A DNA stretch of 64,000 nt from Eledone cirrhosa (lineage: Eukaryota; Mollusca; Cephalopoda; Octopoda; Eledonidae): assembly GCA_964016885.1 (NCBI GenBank), contig OZ024740.1:298080025-298144024 (forward strand), in the 5' to 3' direction. Positions within the stretch are counted from its first letter, which is position 1. Each line of letters begins with the position of its first letter. Below the pieces are notes generated by a model that saw nothing but the letters and a program-made list of their open reading frames with translations, was not told where the DNA came from and ran no database searches. The translations under genes were made by a program, and so were the position numbers. Of the stretch, positions 43,441-55,639 are shown in pieces.

Positions 43441-43690
43441 TATTAGAGATTATTTTAACATGGAATTCATTCCTGCTTGTGTAGTTCCCAATCAGATTTT
43501 GTGCAGTAAGTTTACATTTAGTGCTAAATATAGATGCATTTACATGGGAAATGATGATTAAGAGACTTAAAACACTCATAAAATGTTTAAAATATGCATT
43601 ACAAATGCTTTTCAGACCCAGAACATAATACACTGGGTCGTGACACCTGCCTCAACGTCTTATGTTGTTCTAAAATTTCCTTAAAATATA
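43441..43690 (+). repeat. Old dispersed repeat A
   Basis: CCTGCTTGTGTAGTTCCCAA, ATTACAAATGCTTTTCAGAC and TAAAATTTCCTTAAAATATA, as in the copies at 57505 and 59215. Confidence 0.7.
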
Positions 43691-43727
43691 CTTTGAAAAT
43701 GATTCATTATTAATGATAGCGTCAGGA

Positions 43728-44136
43728 CGGTGGATTGGCAATATCGATAGAGGGTCCGACGCCATGCTTTGCAGCATAGAGTTGCGGCTCTTTATAATCT
43801 GAGTTCAAATCCCGCCGAGGTTAACTTTGCCTTTCTTCCTTACGGGGTCGATAAAATAAAGTACCAGTCACGCACTGGGGTCGATTTAATCGACTTTCCC
43901 CTCCCCCAAAATGATGGCCTTGTGCCTATATAAAAAACCCTTTTTAATGATGATTGGCAGTATCGGTAGAAAGTCGGACACCATGCTTTCCAGCATAGTT
44001 ACGTCCCTTTACGGTCTGAGTTCAAATCCCGTCGAGGTTAACTTTGCCTTTCATCCTTACGAGGTCGATAAAATAAAGTACCAGTAATGTACTAGGTAAT
44101 TGCAGGCCTTGTGCCAAAAGTAGAAACAATTATTAA
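43728..44136 (+). mobile_element. Two main-family SINEs in tandem
   Basis: 43728-43948 (long variant with GGGGTCGATTTAATCGAC) and 43953-44136 (short variant with GTAATGTACTAGGTAATTGC). TTAATGATAGC-type sequence precedes the first and follows the second, and TTTTTAATGATGA lies between, so both used one target site. Confidence 0.9.
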
Positions 44137-44316
44137 TGATAGCATCAGACAAATGCTTAACAGCAAATGTGATGAAGGTATGACTGAAAAAGTTCATTAG
44201 AAACGCCTCTCATTTTCTTTAGAATTTTTATTTTGGAATCCAGCAATGATCGTTCAATAGTTTGTGTCAAAATGACACATCTATACAAATAGTTTAATAG
44301 CATTATTGTAAGTAAA

Positions 44317-44346
44317 ATTGCTGGCCTTGTGCCTAAAGTAGAAACA
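44317..44346 (+). mobile_element. 30-bp SINE 3' end insertion
   Basis: Only ATTGCTGGCCTTGTGCC plus TAAAGTAGAAACA of the main SINE, bounded by an exact 15-bp duplication ATTATTGTAAGTAAA (44302-44316 and 44347-44361). An extreme 5' truncation that still shows the full insertion signature. Confidence 0.92.
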
Positions 44347-44582
44347 ATTATTGTAAGTAAATAATTGTTACGCTAATGGCAGGACGATACTGATGTGTAT
44401 GTTGATTGATTGCCTATATTATATAGACAGGGTGATTGCTCTTTTATATAGACATGCCACTCCGGTCTAAAAAGAATGGAAAAAAAGGAAAGCACACAAA
44501 GGTAATATGTTCATACGATGAAAGATAACAAAACAACAGATGAGGTCTCGGTAGACAGATCAGATTATTCCACAGCGTTGAC

Positions 44583-45345
44583 TATTCTCGGGTCCCAAAT
44601 ATTCAATGAATTTATATTATTGTGTTTATTATACACGATTTAGACATTATATTTGTAATGTCCTTCTGAACGAATTGCGAGAAATTTATAATATTATTTA
44701 AGCATCTGTAATGTTATTTATGTATATATTTAAAACATTATTGCAATGGTATTCTACTGTAAATTTATACAATTGTAATAAAACCCATATATTACTTACA
44801 TGGGGAGGGGGGGGGGGTAAGCAGAGGGAGGGGGAATAAGCGGAGGGGTTGTATAATGTTTTTTAATGTCTAAAGAAAATTAATCCTCACAGGAATGCTA
44901 CCTCTTAAAATAAAATTTCAGCGGAGATGGATTAGCAAAATTTAATAAGGGGTGGAGGTGTGTGTGTGTGTGTGTGTGTGTGAATGTGTGTGAAGGGGGG
45001 AGGTGATTATTCGAAACTTGAGTGTATGAATAGTACGTTAAACGGCACACTAACTGGGACAGATCTGATTAAAGTAATCTATCCTCAAAGGTATTCCAGT
45101 TTTGATAATCTCGTCGACTTTTCGGTCACGAAACATTTGGTTAGCGGTGAGAATTTAAGAAGATTTGGCCACTATTTCTAGCAGTTAGTGGACCACATAG
45201 AAGTGCTGCAAATCTTATAAGTGAAGGCAGGAGAGTAGGGAAATGCGTACTCTCGGGTCTCAAATAAGATGGGTTTGGAATAAGTGCGGGAGATCTGAAA
45301 AATTAATTAGCGGGGGAGGGACGATTGTTCGAGACCCGTGATTAC
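44583..45345 (-). mobile_element. Fragments of CTCTCGGGTC MITEs and repeat B
   Basis: 44583-44605: isolated terminus TTCTCGGGTCCCAAATA. 44795-45022: minus-strand half element (TCTAAAGAAAATTAATCCTC ... GTGATTATTCGAAACTTGAG). 45060-45200: repeat B piece (AAAGGTATTCCAG). 45248-45345: 98-bp internally deleted copy with both ends (TACTCTCGGGTCTCAAATAA and TGTTCGAGACCCGTG). Confidence 0.7.
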
Positions 45346-45377
45346 GCATAATCAAATGTTTCTACTTTTGACACAAG

Positions 45378-45815
45378 GCCCAAATAGTTTCTAATTTAGG
45401 TACAAGGGCAACAATTTGTAGGGTGGGGAAAGCCGATTACATCGCCCCAGTACGTGACTAGCACTTTATTGCATTTACCCCGGAAGAATGAAAGGCAAAG
45501 TTGACCTCGGAGTGATTTGAACTCAAAACACAAAAGGTCGTAACTAAATGCTGCAAAGCATTTTGTCCGAAGCTCTAAACATTGTGTCAATCCGCCGCCC
45601 TAAACACATATAATTAATTATACATACAAGGGTGGTGGAGTGATAGAATAGTTAGAGTCTGACAAAATGCTTTGCAGATTTAGTTAGTTCTTTACGTTCT
45701 GAGTTCAAATCCCAGCGAAATCAACTTAGCTTTTCATCCTTCTTAAGTCGATAAAAAAAAAGCACCAGTCAAGTACTGGGGCTGATATAATTGCTTACCT
45801 CCCACCTATATTAGA
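45378..45815. mobile_element. Two opposed main-family SINEs
   Basis: 45378-45600 on minus (TAGTTTCTAATTTAGGTACA ... CAATCCGCCGCCC) and 45630-45815 on plus (GGGTGGTGGAGTGATAGAAT ... GAGTTCAAATCCCAGC). They diverge, head to head, separated by about 30 bp. Both are fairly diverged. Confidence 0.8.
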
Positions 45816-45821
45816 ACTCAA

Positions 45822-45983
45822 ACTTTCGGGTCCTAAATAATAGGGAAAGGGGAATAAGCGGGAGTGGGTGAGGTGGAAAAATCGATAATTTTTCTAGGTT
45901 GTATCCCTTCAATAAAAAAAAAAAAAAAAGAATTAGTCGTTTAGTTTATATGTTGAGAGCCCAATCCGTCCTATTTATTTTGC
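45822..45983 (-). mobile_element. Truncated CTCTCGGGTC MITE
   Basis: ACTTTCGGGTCCTAAATAAT, an A run, and TTAGTCGTTTAGTTTATATG on the minus-oriented copy. It stops at TCCTATTTATTTTG where the LINE piece begins. Confidence 0.7.
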
Positions 45984-46257
45984 GGTCGAGCCTGCGTCAG
46001 TGGAGACTTCTGGTGTGCTTGTCCTTAGGACCACCTCCCTTCTCACCACCATCGGCACAGAGTTGGCTACCCGCAGGTGTGGGCCTCACGAGTTGGAAGG
46101 GCTCTTCCAGCGCGTTTCCCTCACCAAACCCCGAGAAGACGCCTTCTCTATTCTATCTGCTGGGGTCGCGCGGCGGCCAGCGCATGGGCTCCCATTTGCT
46201 TATAACAGTGAGAGATGGGGAAAGGCGGGGGCAATGACAGTAGGAATTTGATTCCAT
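45984..46257 (+). pseudogene. R2-class LINE 3' end, third copy
   Basis: ASVETSGVLVLRTTSLLTTI, GTELATRR, GLFQRVSLTKPREDAFSILS and AGVARRPAHGLP in one open frame ending TAG-free to a stop at about 46249. Same protein tail as at 27800 and 40390, with no frame break here. 5'-truncated inside or next to a MITE. Confidence 0.8.
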
Positions 46258-46267
46258 TATGTTCAGA

Positions 46268-46457
46268 CCTGGTGGATTGGCAGTATCGGTAGAGGGTCGG
46301 ACGCCATGCTTTGCAGCAAAGAGTTACGGCCCTTTATGCTCTGAGTTGAAATCCCGCCGAGGTTAATTTTGCCTTTCATCCTTACAGGGTCGATAAAATA
46401 AAGTACCAGTAATACACTGGGTAATTGCTGGCCTTGTGCCAAAAGTAGAAACAATTA
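46268..46457 (+). mobile_element. Main-family SINE, full length
   Basis: GGTGGATTGGCAGTATCGGT to AAGTAGAAACA. Flanks ATTATGTTCAGACCTGG and ATTATGTTCGGACCTGG differ at one base, a target duplication beginning ATTAT. Confidence 0.93.
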
Positions 46458-46559
46458 TGTTCGGACCTGGTGTATATGTACATATTTATTTACCGCACCA
46501 CATTTCATTAGGCTGTTTCCAACCGGTTTCCTATTTATGATATAACGTATAGAGGTCGG

Positions 46560-47052
46560 TGGATTGGCTTTGGCAGTATCGGTAGAGGGTCTGACGCCAT
46601 GCTTTACAGCATAGAGTTATGGCCCTTCATGATCTGAGTTCAAATCTCGCCGAGGTTAACTTTGCCTTTCATCCTTACGGGGTCGATAAAATAAAGTACC
46701 AGTCCCGCACTGGGGCCGATTTAATCGCCCCCCCCCCCCACCTCAAAATTGCTGGCTTGTGCCGACGTTAATTGATATACTGACTAGTCGTAGTAGTAGT
46801 AAGTAGTAGAGATAGTGATTGCGGGGCGGAGAGTCCAAACTGGATGGTTGGGAGGATATAGAGTAAAGTGGAAGGTGTTGGTAGAGGGTCGGACACCATG
46901 ATTTGCTGCATCGAGTTACGTTCCTTTACAGTCTGAGTTCAAATCCCGCCGAGGTTAACTTTGCCTTTCATCTTTACGGTGTCGATAAAATAAAGTACCA
47001 GTAATGTACTAGGGTAATTGCTGGCCTTGTGTCAAAAGTAGAAACAATTATT
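46560..47052 (+). mobile_element. Two more main-family SINEs
   Basis: 46560-46765 (long variant, tail clipped after GCTGGCTTGTGCC) and 46875-47052 (head clipped, starting near GTAGAGGGTCGGACACC, tail AAGTAGAAACAATTATT). Both carry GAGTTCAAATC B boxes. Confidence 0.9.
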
Positions 47053-47218
47053 TGAAGTGAAGTGAGAAGGGGTGGTCTATAGTATAGTTACTTTACCTGG
47101 GTGGGAGTAAATGGTGAAGATGGGGTGGGTTATGAAATGGAGGATGAGATTATAGAATGTAAAGTGTGGAAAGGTTTTGTCATTTAGAAGATTGTTTATT
47201 GAATTGAATTCAGCATGA

Positions 47219-50200
47219 TGGTGGCGGTGGCGGTGGTGGTATGACAATGATGGTAGTGGTGGTGGTTCGGTAGTATAGTAGTAGTGATTGTGACGGTGGT
47301 AGTGGAGATGGTGGTTGTAGTAGTGGAGATTGTGACAGTGATGGTGGAGGTTGTAGTAGTAGAGATTGTGACAGTGGTGGTGGTGGTGGAGGTGGTGGTT
47401 GTAGTAGTGGAGATTGTGACAGTGGTGGTGGAGGGGGTGGTTGTAGTAGTGGAGATTGTGACAGTGGTGGTGGTGGTTGTAGTAGTGGAGATTGTGACAG
47501 TGGTGGTGGTGGTGGTGGTTGTAGTAGTGGAGATTGTGACAGTGGTGGTGGGGGTGGTGGTGGTTGTAGTAGTGGAGATTGTGACAGTGGTGGTGGTGGA
47601 GATGGTGGTTGTAGTAATGGGGATTGTGACAGTGGTGGTGGTGGTGGTGGTTGTAGTAGTGGAGATTGTGACAGTGGTGGTGGTGGTGGTGGTGGTTGTA
47701 GTGGAGATTGTGACAGTGGTGGTGGTGGTGGTGGTGGTTGTAGTGGAGATTGTGACAGAGGTGGTGGAGGTGGTGGTTGTAGTAGTGGAGATTGTGACAG
47801 TGGTGGAGGTGGTGGTTGTAGTAGTGGAGATTGTGACAGTGGTGGTGGTGGAGGTGGTGGTTGTAGTAGTGGAGATTGTGACAGTGATGGTGGAGGTGGT
47901 GGTTGTAGTAGTGGAGATTGTGACAGTGGTGGTGGTGGTGGTTGTAGTAGTGGAGATTGTGACAGTGGTGGTGGAGATGGTGGTTGTAGTAGTGGAGATT
48001 GTGACGGTGGTGGTGGTGGTGGTGGTTGTAGTAGTGGAGATTGTGACAGTGGTGATGGTGATGGTGGTGGTTGTAGTAGTGGAGATTGTGACAGTGGTGG
48101 TGGTGGTGGTGGTTGTAGTAGTGGAGATTGTGACAGTGGTGGTGGTGATGGTGGTTGTAGTAGTGGAGATTGTGACAGTGGTGGTGGAGATGGTGGTTGT
48201 AGTAGTGGAGATTGTGACAGTGGTGGTGGAGATGGTGGTTGTAGTAGTGGAGATTGTGACAGTGGTGGTGGTGGTGGTGGTTGTAGTAGTGGAGATTGTG
48301 ACAGTGGTGGTGGTGGTGGTGGTTGTAGTAGTGGAGATTGTGACAGTGGTGATGGTGGAGGTGGTGGTTGTAGTAGTGGAGATTGTGACAGTGGTGGTGG
48401 AGGGGGTGGTTGTAGTAGTGGAGATTGTGACAGTGGTGGTGGTGGTGGTGGTTGTAGTAGTGGAGATTGTGACAGTGGTGGTGGTGGTGGTGGTGGTGGT
48501 TGTAGTGGAGATTGTGACAGTGGTGGTGGTGGTGGTGGTGGTTGTAGTGGAGATTGTGACAGAGGTGGTGGAGGTGGTGGTTGTAGTAGTGGAGATTGTG
48601 ACAGTGGTGGAGGTGGTGGTTGTAGTAGTGGAGATTGTGACAGTGGTGGTGGTGGAGGTGGTGGTTGTAGTAGTGGAGATTGTGACAGTGATGGTGGAGG
48701 TGGTGGTTGTAGTAGTGGAGATTGTGACAGTGGTGGTGGTGGTGGTGGTTGTAGTAGTGGAGATTGTGACAGTGGTGGTGGAGATGGTGGTTGTAGTAGT
48801 GGAGATTGTGACAGTGTTGGTGGTGGTGGTGGTTGTAGTAGTGGAGATTGTGACAGTGGTGGTGGTGGTGGTGGTTGTAGTAGTGGAGATTGTGACAGTG
48901 TTGGTGGTGGTGGTGGTTGTAGTAGTGGAGAGTGTGACAGTGGTGGTGGTGGTTGTAGTAGTGGCGATTGTGACAGTGGTGGTGGTGGTTGTAGTAGTGG
49001 AGATTGTGACAGTGGTGGTGGAGATTGTGGTTATAGTAGTGGAGATTGTGATAGTGGTGGTGGAGATTGTGGTTGTAGTAGTGGAGATTGTGACAGTGGT
49101 GGTGGAGGTGGTGGTTGTAGTAGTGGAGATTGTGACAGTGGTGGTGGAGATGGTGGTGTTGTAGTAGTGGGGATTGTGACAGTGGTGGTGGAGGGGGTTG
49201 TTGTAGTAGTGGAGATGTGACAGTGGTGGTGGAGATGGTGGTTGTAGTAGTGGAGATTGTGAAAGTGGTGGTGGTGAAGGTGGTTGTAGTAGTGGAGATT
49301 GTGACAGTGGTGGTGGTGGGGGTGGTTGTAGTAGTGGAGATTGTGACAGTGGTGGTGGTGGAGATAGTGGTTGTAGTAGTGGAGATTGTGACAGTGGTGG
49401 TGGAGGGGGTGGTTGTAGTAGTGGAGATTGTGACAGTGGTGGTGGTGGTGGTGGTGGTTGTAGTAGTGGAGATTGTGACAGTGATGGTGGTGGTGGTGGT
49501 TGTAGTAGTGGAGATTGTGACAGTGGTGGTGGAGGTGGTGGTTGTAGTAGTGGAGATTGTGACAGTGGTGGTGGAGGTGGTGGTTGTAGTAGTGGAGATT
49601 GTGACAGTGGTGGAGGTGATGGTGGTTGTAGTAGTGGAGATTGTGACAGTGATGGTGGTGGTGGTGGTTGTAGTAGTGGAGATTGTGACAGTGGTGGTGG
49701 TGGTGGTGGTGGTTGTAGTAGTGGAGATTGTGACAGTGGTGGTGGTGATGGTGGTTGTAGTAGTGGAGATTGTGACAGTGGTGGTGGTGATGGTGGTTGT
49801 AGTAGTGGAGATTGTGACAGTGGTGGTGGAGGTGGTGGTTGTATTAGTGGAGATTGTGACAGTGGTGGTGGTGATGGTGGTTGTAGTAGTGGAGATTGTG
49901 ACAGTGGTGGTGGAGATGGTGGTTGTAGTAGTGGAGATTGTGACAGTGTTGGTGGTGATGGTGGTTGTAGTAGTGGAGATTGTGACAGTGATGGTGGTGG
50001 TGGTGGTTGTAGTAGTGGAGATTGTGACAGTGGTGGTGGTGGTGGTGGTTGTAGTAGTGGAGATTGTGACAGTGGTGGTGGTGTTGGTGGTTGTAGTAGT
50101 GGAGATTGTGACAGTGATGGTGGTGGTGGTGGTTGTAGTAGTGGAGATTGTGACAGTGGTGGTGGTGGTGGTGGTTGTAGTAGTGGAGATTGTGACAGTG

Positions 50201-53200
50201 GTGGTGGTGATGGTGGTTGTAGTAGTGGAGATTGTGACAGTGGTGGTGGTGGTGGTGGTTGTAGTAGTGGAGATTGTGACAGTGGTGGTGGTGGTGGTGG
50301 TTGTAGTAGTGGAGATTGTGACAGTGATGGTGGTGGTGGTAGTTGTAGTAGTGGAGATTGTGACAGTGGTGGTGGTGGTGGTGGTTGTAGTAGTGGAGAT
50401 TGTGACAGTGGTGGTGGTGGTTGTAGTAGTGGAGATTGTGACTGGTGGTGGTGATGGTGGTTGTAGTAGTGGAGATTGTGACAGTGGTGGTGGAGGTGGT
50501 GGTTGTAGTAGTGGAGATTGTGACAGTGGTGGTGGGGGTGGGGGTTGTAGTAGTGGAGATTGTGACAGTGGTGGTGGAGGTGGTGGTTGTAGTAGTGGAG
50601 ATTGTGACAGTGGTGGTGATGGTGGTGGTTGTAGTAGTGGAGATTGTGACAGTGGTGGTGGTGGTGGTGGTGGTTGTAGTAGTGGAGAGTGTGACAGTGG
50701 TGGTGGAGTTGGTGGTGGTTGTAGTAGTGGAGATTGTGACAGTGGTGGTGGTGATGGTGGTTGTAGTAGTGGAGATTGTGACAGTGCTGGTGGTGGTGGT
50801 GGTGGTTGTAGTAGTGGAGATTGTGACAGTGGTGGTGGTGATGGTGGTTGTAGTAGTGGAGATTGTGGTGGTGGTGGTGGTGGTTGTAGTAGTGGAGATT
50901 GTGACAGTGGTGGTGGAGGTGGTGGTTGTAGTAGTGGAGATTGTGACAGTGGTGGTGGAGATGGTGGTGTTGTAGTAGTGGAGATTGTGACAGTGGTGGT
51001 GGTGGTGGTGGTGGTTGTAGTAGTGGAGATTGTGACAGTGGTGGTGGAGGTGGTGGTTGTAGTAGTGGAGATTGTGACAGTGGTGATGGTGGTTGTAGTA
51101 GTGGAGATTGTGACAGTGGTGGTGGAGGTGGTGGTTGTAGTAGTGGAGATTGTGACAGTGGTGGTGGTGGTGGTGGTGGTTGTAGTAGTGGAGATTGTGA
51201 CAGTGGTGGTGGTGATGGTGGTTGTAGTAGTGGAGATTGTGACAGTGGTGGTGGAGGTGGTGGTTGTAGTAGTGGAGATTGTGACAGTGGTGGTGGTGGT
51301 GGTGGTTGTAGTAGTGGAGATTGTGACAGTGGTGGTGGTGGTGGTGGTTGTAGTATTGGAGATTGTGACAGTGGTGGTGGTGGTGGTGGTGGTTGTAGTA
51401 GTGGAGATTGTGACAGTGGTGGTGGTGGTGGTGGTGGTGGTAGTAGTGGAGATTGTGACAGTGGTGGTGGTGGTGGTGATGGTGGTTGTAGTAGTGGAGA
51501 TTGTGACAGTGGTGGTGGTGGTGGTGGTTGTAGTAGTGGAGATTGTGACAGTGGTGGTGGTGGTTGTGGTTGTAGTAGTGGACATTGCGACAGTGGTGGT
51601 GGTGGAAGTGGTGGTTGTAGTAGTGGAGATTGTGACAGTGGTGGTGGTGATGTGGTGGTTGTAGTAGTGGAGATTGTGACAGTGGTGGTGGTGATGTGGT
51701 GGTTGTAGTAGTGGAGATTGTGACAGTGGTGGTGGTGGTGGTTGTAGTAGTGGGTATTGTGACAGTGGTGGTGGTGGTGATTGTAGTAGTGGGTATTGTG
51801 ACAGTGGTGGTGGTGGTGGTGGTGGTTGTAGTAGTGGAGATTGTGACAGTGGTGGTGGTGGTTGTAGTAGTGGAGATTGTGACAGTGGTGGTGGTGGACG
51901 TGGTGGTTGTAGTAGTGGAGATTGTGACAGTGGTGGTGGTGATGGTGGTTGTAGTAGTGGAGATTGTGACAGTGGTGGTGGAGGTGGTGGTTGTAGTAGT
52001 GGAGATTGTGACAGTGGTGGTGGAGATGGTGGTGTTGTAGTAGTGGAGATTGTGACAGTGGTGGTGGAGGTGGTGGTTGTAGTAGTGGAGATTGTGACAG
52101 TGGTGGTGGTGGTGGTGGTTGTAGTAGAGGAGATTGTGACAGTGGTGGTGGTGGTGGTGGTTGTAGTAGTGGAGATTGTGACAGTGGTGGTGGTGGTGGT
52201 GGTTGTAGTAGTGGAGATTGTGACAGTGGTGGTGGTGGACGTGGTGGTTGTAGTAGTGGAGATTGTGACAGTGGTGGTGGTGGACGTGGTGGTTGTAGTA
52301 GTGGAGATTGTGACAGTGGTGGTGGTGATGGTGGTTGTAGTAGTGGAGATTGTGACAGTGGTGGTGGAGGTGGTGGTTGTAGTAGTGGAGATTGTGACAG
52401 TGGTGGTGGAGATGGTGGTGTTGTAGTAGTGGAGATTGTGACTGGTGGTGGAGGTGGTGGTTGTAGTAGTGGAGATTGTGACAGTGGTGGTGGAGGTGGT
52501 GGTTGTAGTAGTGGAGATTGTGACAGTGGTGGTGGTGGTGGTGGTTGTAGTAGTGGAGATTGTGACAGTGGTGGTTGTAGTAGTGGAGATTGTGACAGTG
52601 GTGGTGGAGGTGGTGGTTGTAGTAGTGGAGATTGTGACAGTGGTGTTGGTGGTGATGGTGGTTGTAGTAGTGGAGATTGTGACAGTGGTGGTGGAGGTGG
52701 TGGTTGTAGTAGTGGAGATTGTGACAGTGGTGTTGGTGGTGATGGTGGTTGTAGTAGTGGAGATTGTGACAGTGGTGGTGGTAGTGGTTGTAGTAGTGGG
52801 TATTGTGACAGTGGTGGTGGTGGTGGTGGTGGTTGTAGTAGTGGAGATTGTGACAGTGATGGTGGTGGTGGTGGTTGTAGTAGTGGAGATTGTGACAGTG
52901 GTGGTGGAGGTGGTGGTTGTAGTAGTGGAGATTGTGACAGTGGTGTTGGTGGTGATGGTGGTTGTAGTAGTGGAGATTGTGACAGTGGTGGTGGTGGTGG
53001 TGGTGGTTGTAGTAGTGGAGATTGTGACAGTGATGGTGGAGGTGGTGGTTGTAGTAGTGGAGATTGTGACAGTGGTGGTGATGGTGGTGGTTGTAGTAGT
53101 GGAGATTGTGACAGTGGTGGTGGTGGTGGTGGTGGTTGTAGTAGTGGAGATTGTGACAGTGGTGGTGGAGGTGGTGGTTGTAGTAGTGGAGATTGTGACA

Positions 53201-54125
53201 GTGGTGGTGGTGGTGGTTGTAGTAGTGTAGATTGTGACAGTGGTGGTGGTGGTGGTGCTTGTAGTAGTGGAGATTGTGACAGTGGTGGTGGTAGTTGTAG
53301 TAGTGGAGATTGTGACAGTGGTGGTGGTGGTGGTGGTGGTGGTTGTAGTAGTGGAGATTGTGACAGTGGTGGTGGTGGTGGTGGTTGTAGTAGTGGAGAT
53401 TGTGACAGTGGTGGTGGTGGTGGTTGTAGTAGTGGAGATTGTGACAGTGGTGGTGGTGGTGGTTGTTGTAGTAGTGGAGATTGTGACAGTGGTGGTGGTG
53501 GTGGTTGTAGTAGTGGAGATTGTGACAGTGGTGGTGGTGGTGGTTGTAGTAGTGGAGATTGTGACAGTGGTGGTGGTGGTGGTGGTTGTAGTAGTGGAGA
53601 TTGTGACAGTGGTGGTGGTGGAGGTGGTGGTTGTAGTAGTGGAGATTGTGACAGTGGTGGTGGTGGTGGTGGTGGTGGTGGTTGTAGTAGTGGAGATTGT
53701 GACAGTGGAGGTGGTGGAGATAGTGGTTGTAGTAGTGGAGATTGTGACAGTGGTGGTGGTGGTGGTGGTTGTAGTAGTGGGGATTGTGACAATGGTGGTG
53801 GTGATGGTGGTTGTAGTAGTGGAGATTGTGACAGTGGTGGTGGTGGTGGTGGTTGTAGTAGTGGAGATTGTGACAGTGGTGATGGTGATGGTTGTTGTAG
53901 TAGTGGAGATTGTGACAGTGGTGGTGGTGGTGGTGGTTGTAGTAGTGGAGATTGTGACAGTGGTGGTGGTGGTGGTGGTTGTAGTAGTGGAGATTGTACA
54001 GTGGTGGTGGTGATGGTGGTGGTTGTAGTAGTGGAGATTGTGACAGTGTGGTGGTGGTGGTGGTGGAGATGGTGGTTGTAGTGGTGGTAATTGTAGTAGT
54101 GGTGGTGATGGTAGTGATAGTGTGA
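47219..54125. repeat. 6.9-kb GGT-rich minisatellite
   Basis: A core of TTGTAGTAGTGGAGATTGTG followed by ACAGTGG and a variable run of GGT, GGA or GAT triplets. Typical unit 39 bp; variants of 36, 42 and 45 bp, giving roughly 170-180 units. Because lengths change in threes, two plus frames and all three minus frames stay open for kilobases (Val/Glu, Gly/Cys/Ser, Thr, Pro/Gln/Ser and His/Tyr/Asn repeats). The unit switches frame at several points, so no single frame is preserved through the array, which argues against a protein. Strong G/C strand asymmetry. Flanks are non-coding. Confidence 0.97.
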
Positions 54126-54195
54126 GGCGGTGAGGGTGAATATGGTGGAGGAGATGAATTCACATGGGTGGGAGGAGGAGTTATTTTGATGCTTA

Positions 54196-54255
54196 TATGT
54201 GTGTATAATGTTTGTGTGTGTGTGTGTGTGTGCTACCACAAACTCTTAAGCACAG

Positions 54256-54297
<42 letters not shown>

Positions 54298-54610
54298 ATG
54301 TGTGTGTGTGTATTGAAAGAGATAAAGTTCGATAAAGAGGTTAAGGAGAAGGGGAGAAAGAAAAAGAAGTAATAGGTGTGGGGGGACAAAGATAGCATGA
54401 TAAGAAAGAGCGAGGGGGAAGGAGATAGAAAGAGGAAGAGAGAAAGGAGGGAGGAGAGAAAGAGAGAGGGGAAAGGAAAGAGGAAAAGAGAGAGTGGGCG
54501 AAAAGGAGAGAGAAAGAGTTGGAGAAAGAGATAGAAAGAGGAACGGAGATAGAAAGGGGGTAAAGGAGTGAGGAAGGGGGATAGAGAGAAAGAGAGAAAT
54601 TACAAATTAT
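54196..54610. repeat. TG/TA tracts and purine-rich GA block
   Basis: TG and TA runs (54205-54312) followed by GAGAGA/GGAGAAAG-rich DNA to 54600. From 54610 to 55080 nothing recognisable apart from TG and T tracts. Confidence 0.85.
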
Positions 54611-55079
54611 CATACAAAAAGATTCTGAGCCCATCACCTACAAAGAACCAGTTCAGTTAGAATAGACTTAAAACTTACACCTAGCACTCACCATCCTGGC
54701 ACTAATCAAGGACCAAGTTAGCAGTTGCATCTACTGATATACCTCCTAAAGTTCTCACACTTTTTCATCGATAAACTATTCTGTAATTTGAAATGAGCAA
54801 CAAATGCCTAAAGGTTCGTAAAATATTTCCCCTTTGTTTTTTGTTGTTATTTTGTGTGTGTGTGTGTGCGTTATTTTTTTAGGATCAGCCCTTTTTCTAC
54901 AAACTGTAGTTTTCTTGTTGTTGTTGTTTTAGACGCAGGTAAACCTTGATGTAGTAAACCTATAATCAAAACTTGGGTTCTAGACTTAAGCCTTTTGATA
55001 CCTTAATTCCAACCTGCGTGAACATCTCCACTCTGATTTAGGATATGGAACAGCTCCTTTTAAAGTGGTCATACTTATA

Positions 55080-55500
55080 TTTAAACCGTTCATCATCATT
55101 TTATTTAAAATGTTTTTCTTTGGTAACATTCTTGATTATTTTCAAAATGAATTGAAACATAAACAGTGTTTCATTAAAAATATGGTAATAAAAGTTTTAA
55201 TTTACCACCTGATTTAATACCACCACATGGCCTATGTTTCTTTTTAACTGAGGTCACTCTGTTGCCCACATTTAGACAAGGTCTCCAGTCTGAGGATATC
55301 TTTCACATTTCTCTTCCTCACCAGTCATGGAGCTCTTGAAAAGGGTTATGAATTATGCCATTTCTCCTCTGATTGAGCCATTTCAAAAAGATATTCCAGT
55401 TATGGCAATCTCGTCTTTTCTTTTAAACATAGTTTATCTAGAATTTACATTATCCAATGTCTCCCACATTTTTTCAAAGACAGTAGGTTTGATTTGAGAG
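55080..55500. repeat. Old AAGGGTTAA-type MITE piece and repeat B piece
   Basis: 55085-55198 resembles the MITE family (ATTATTTTCAAAATGAATTG, TATGGTAATAAAAG). 55385-55500 resembles repeat B (GATATTCCAGTTATGGCAAT). Both strongly decayed. Confidence 0.45.
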
Positions 55501-55639
55501 AGACCTTGTTACTATTTATATCTGATGACATTGAAACAACTGTAGAGGATGATGTCATTGTTTTTATTTCAATCTTAGCATTGATCATCTCATTGTATCA
55601 AAAATATCATTTTTTTTTTAAGACAATATATTTTGAGAA

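Noticed and set aside
47219..54125. CRISPR-like array of regularly spaced repeats
   Set aside because: No unique spacers; units are contiguous and G-rich; the genome is clearly animal.
47077..54239. Open frames up to 2347 residues (Thr-, Pro/Gln- or His-rich on minus; Val/Glu- or Gly/Cys-rich on plus)
   Set aside because: They follow from a minisatellite unit that is a multiple of three with no stops in five frames. Composition switches abruptly where the array shifts frame, and no non-repeat domain is attached.
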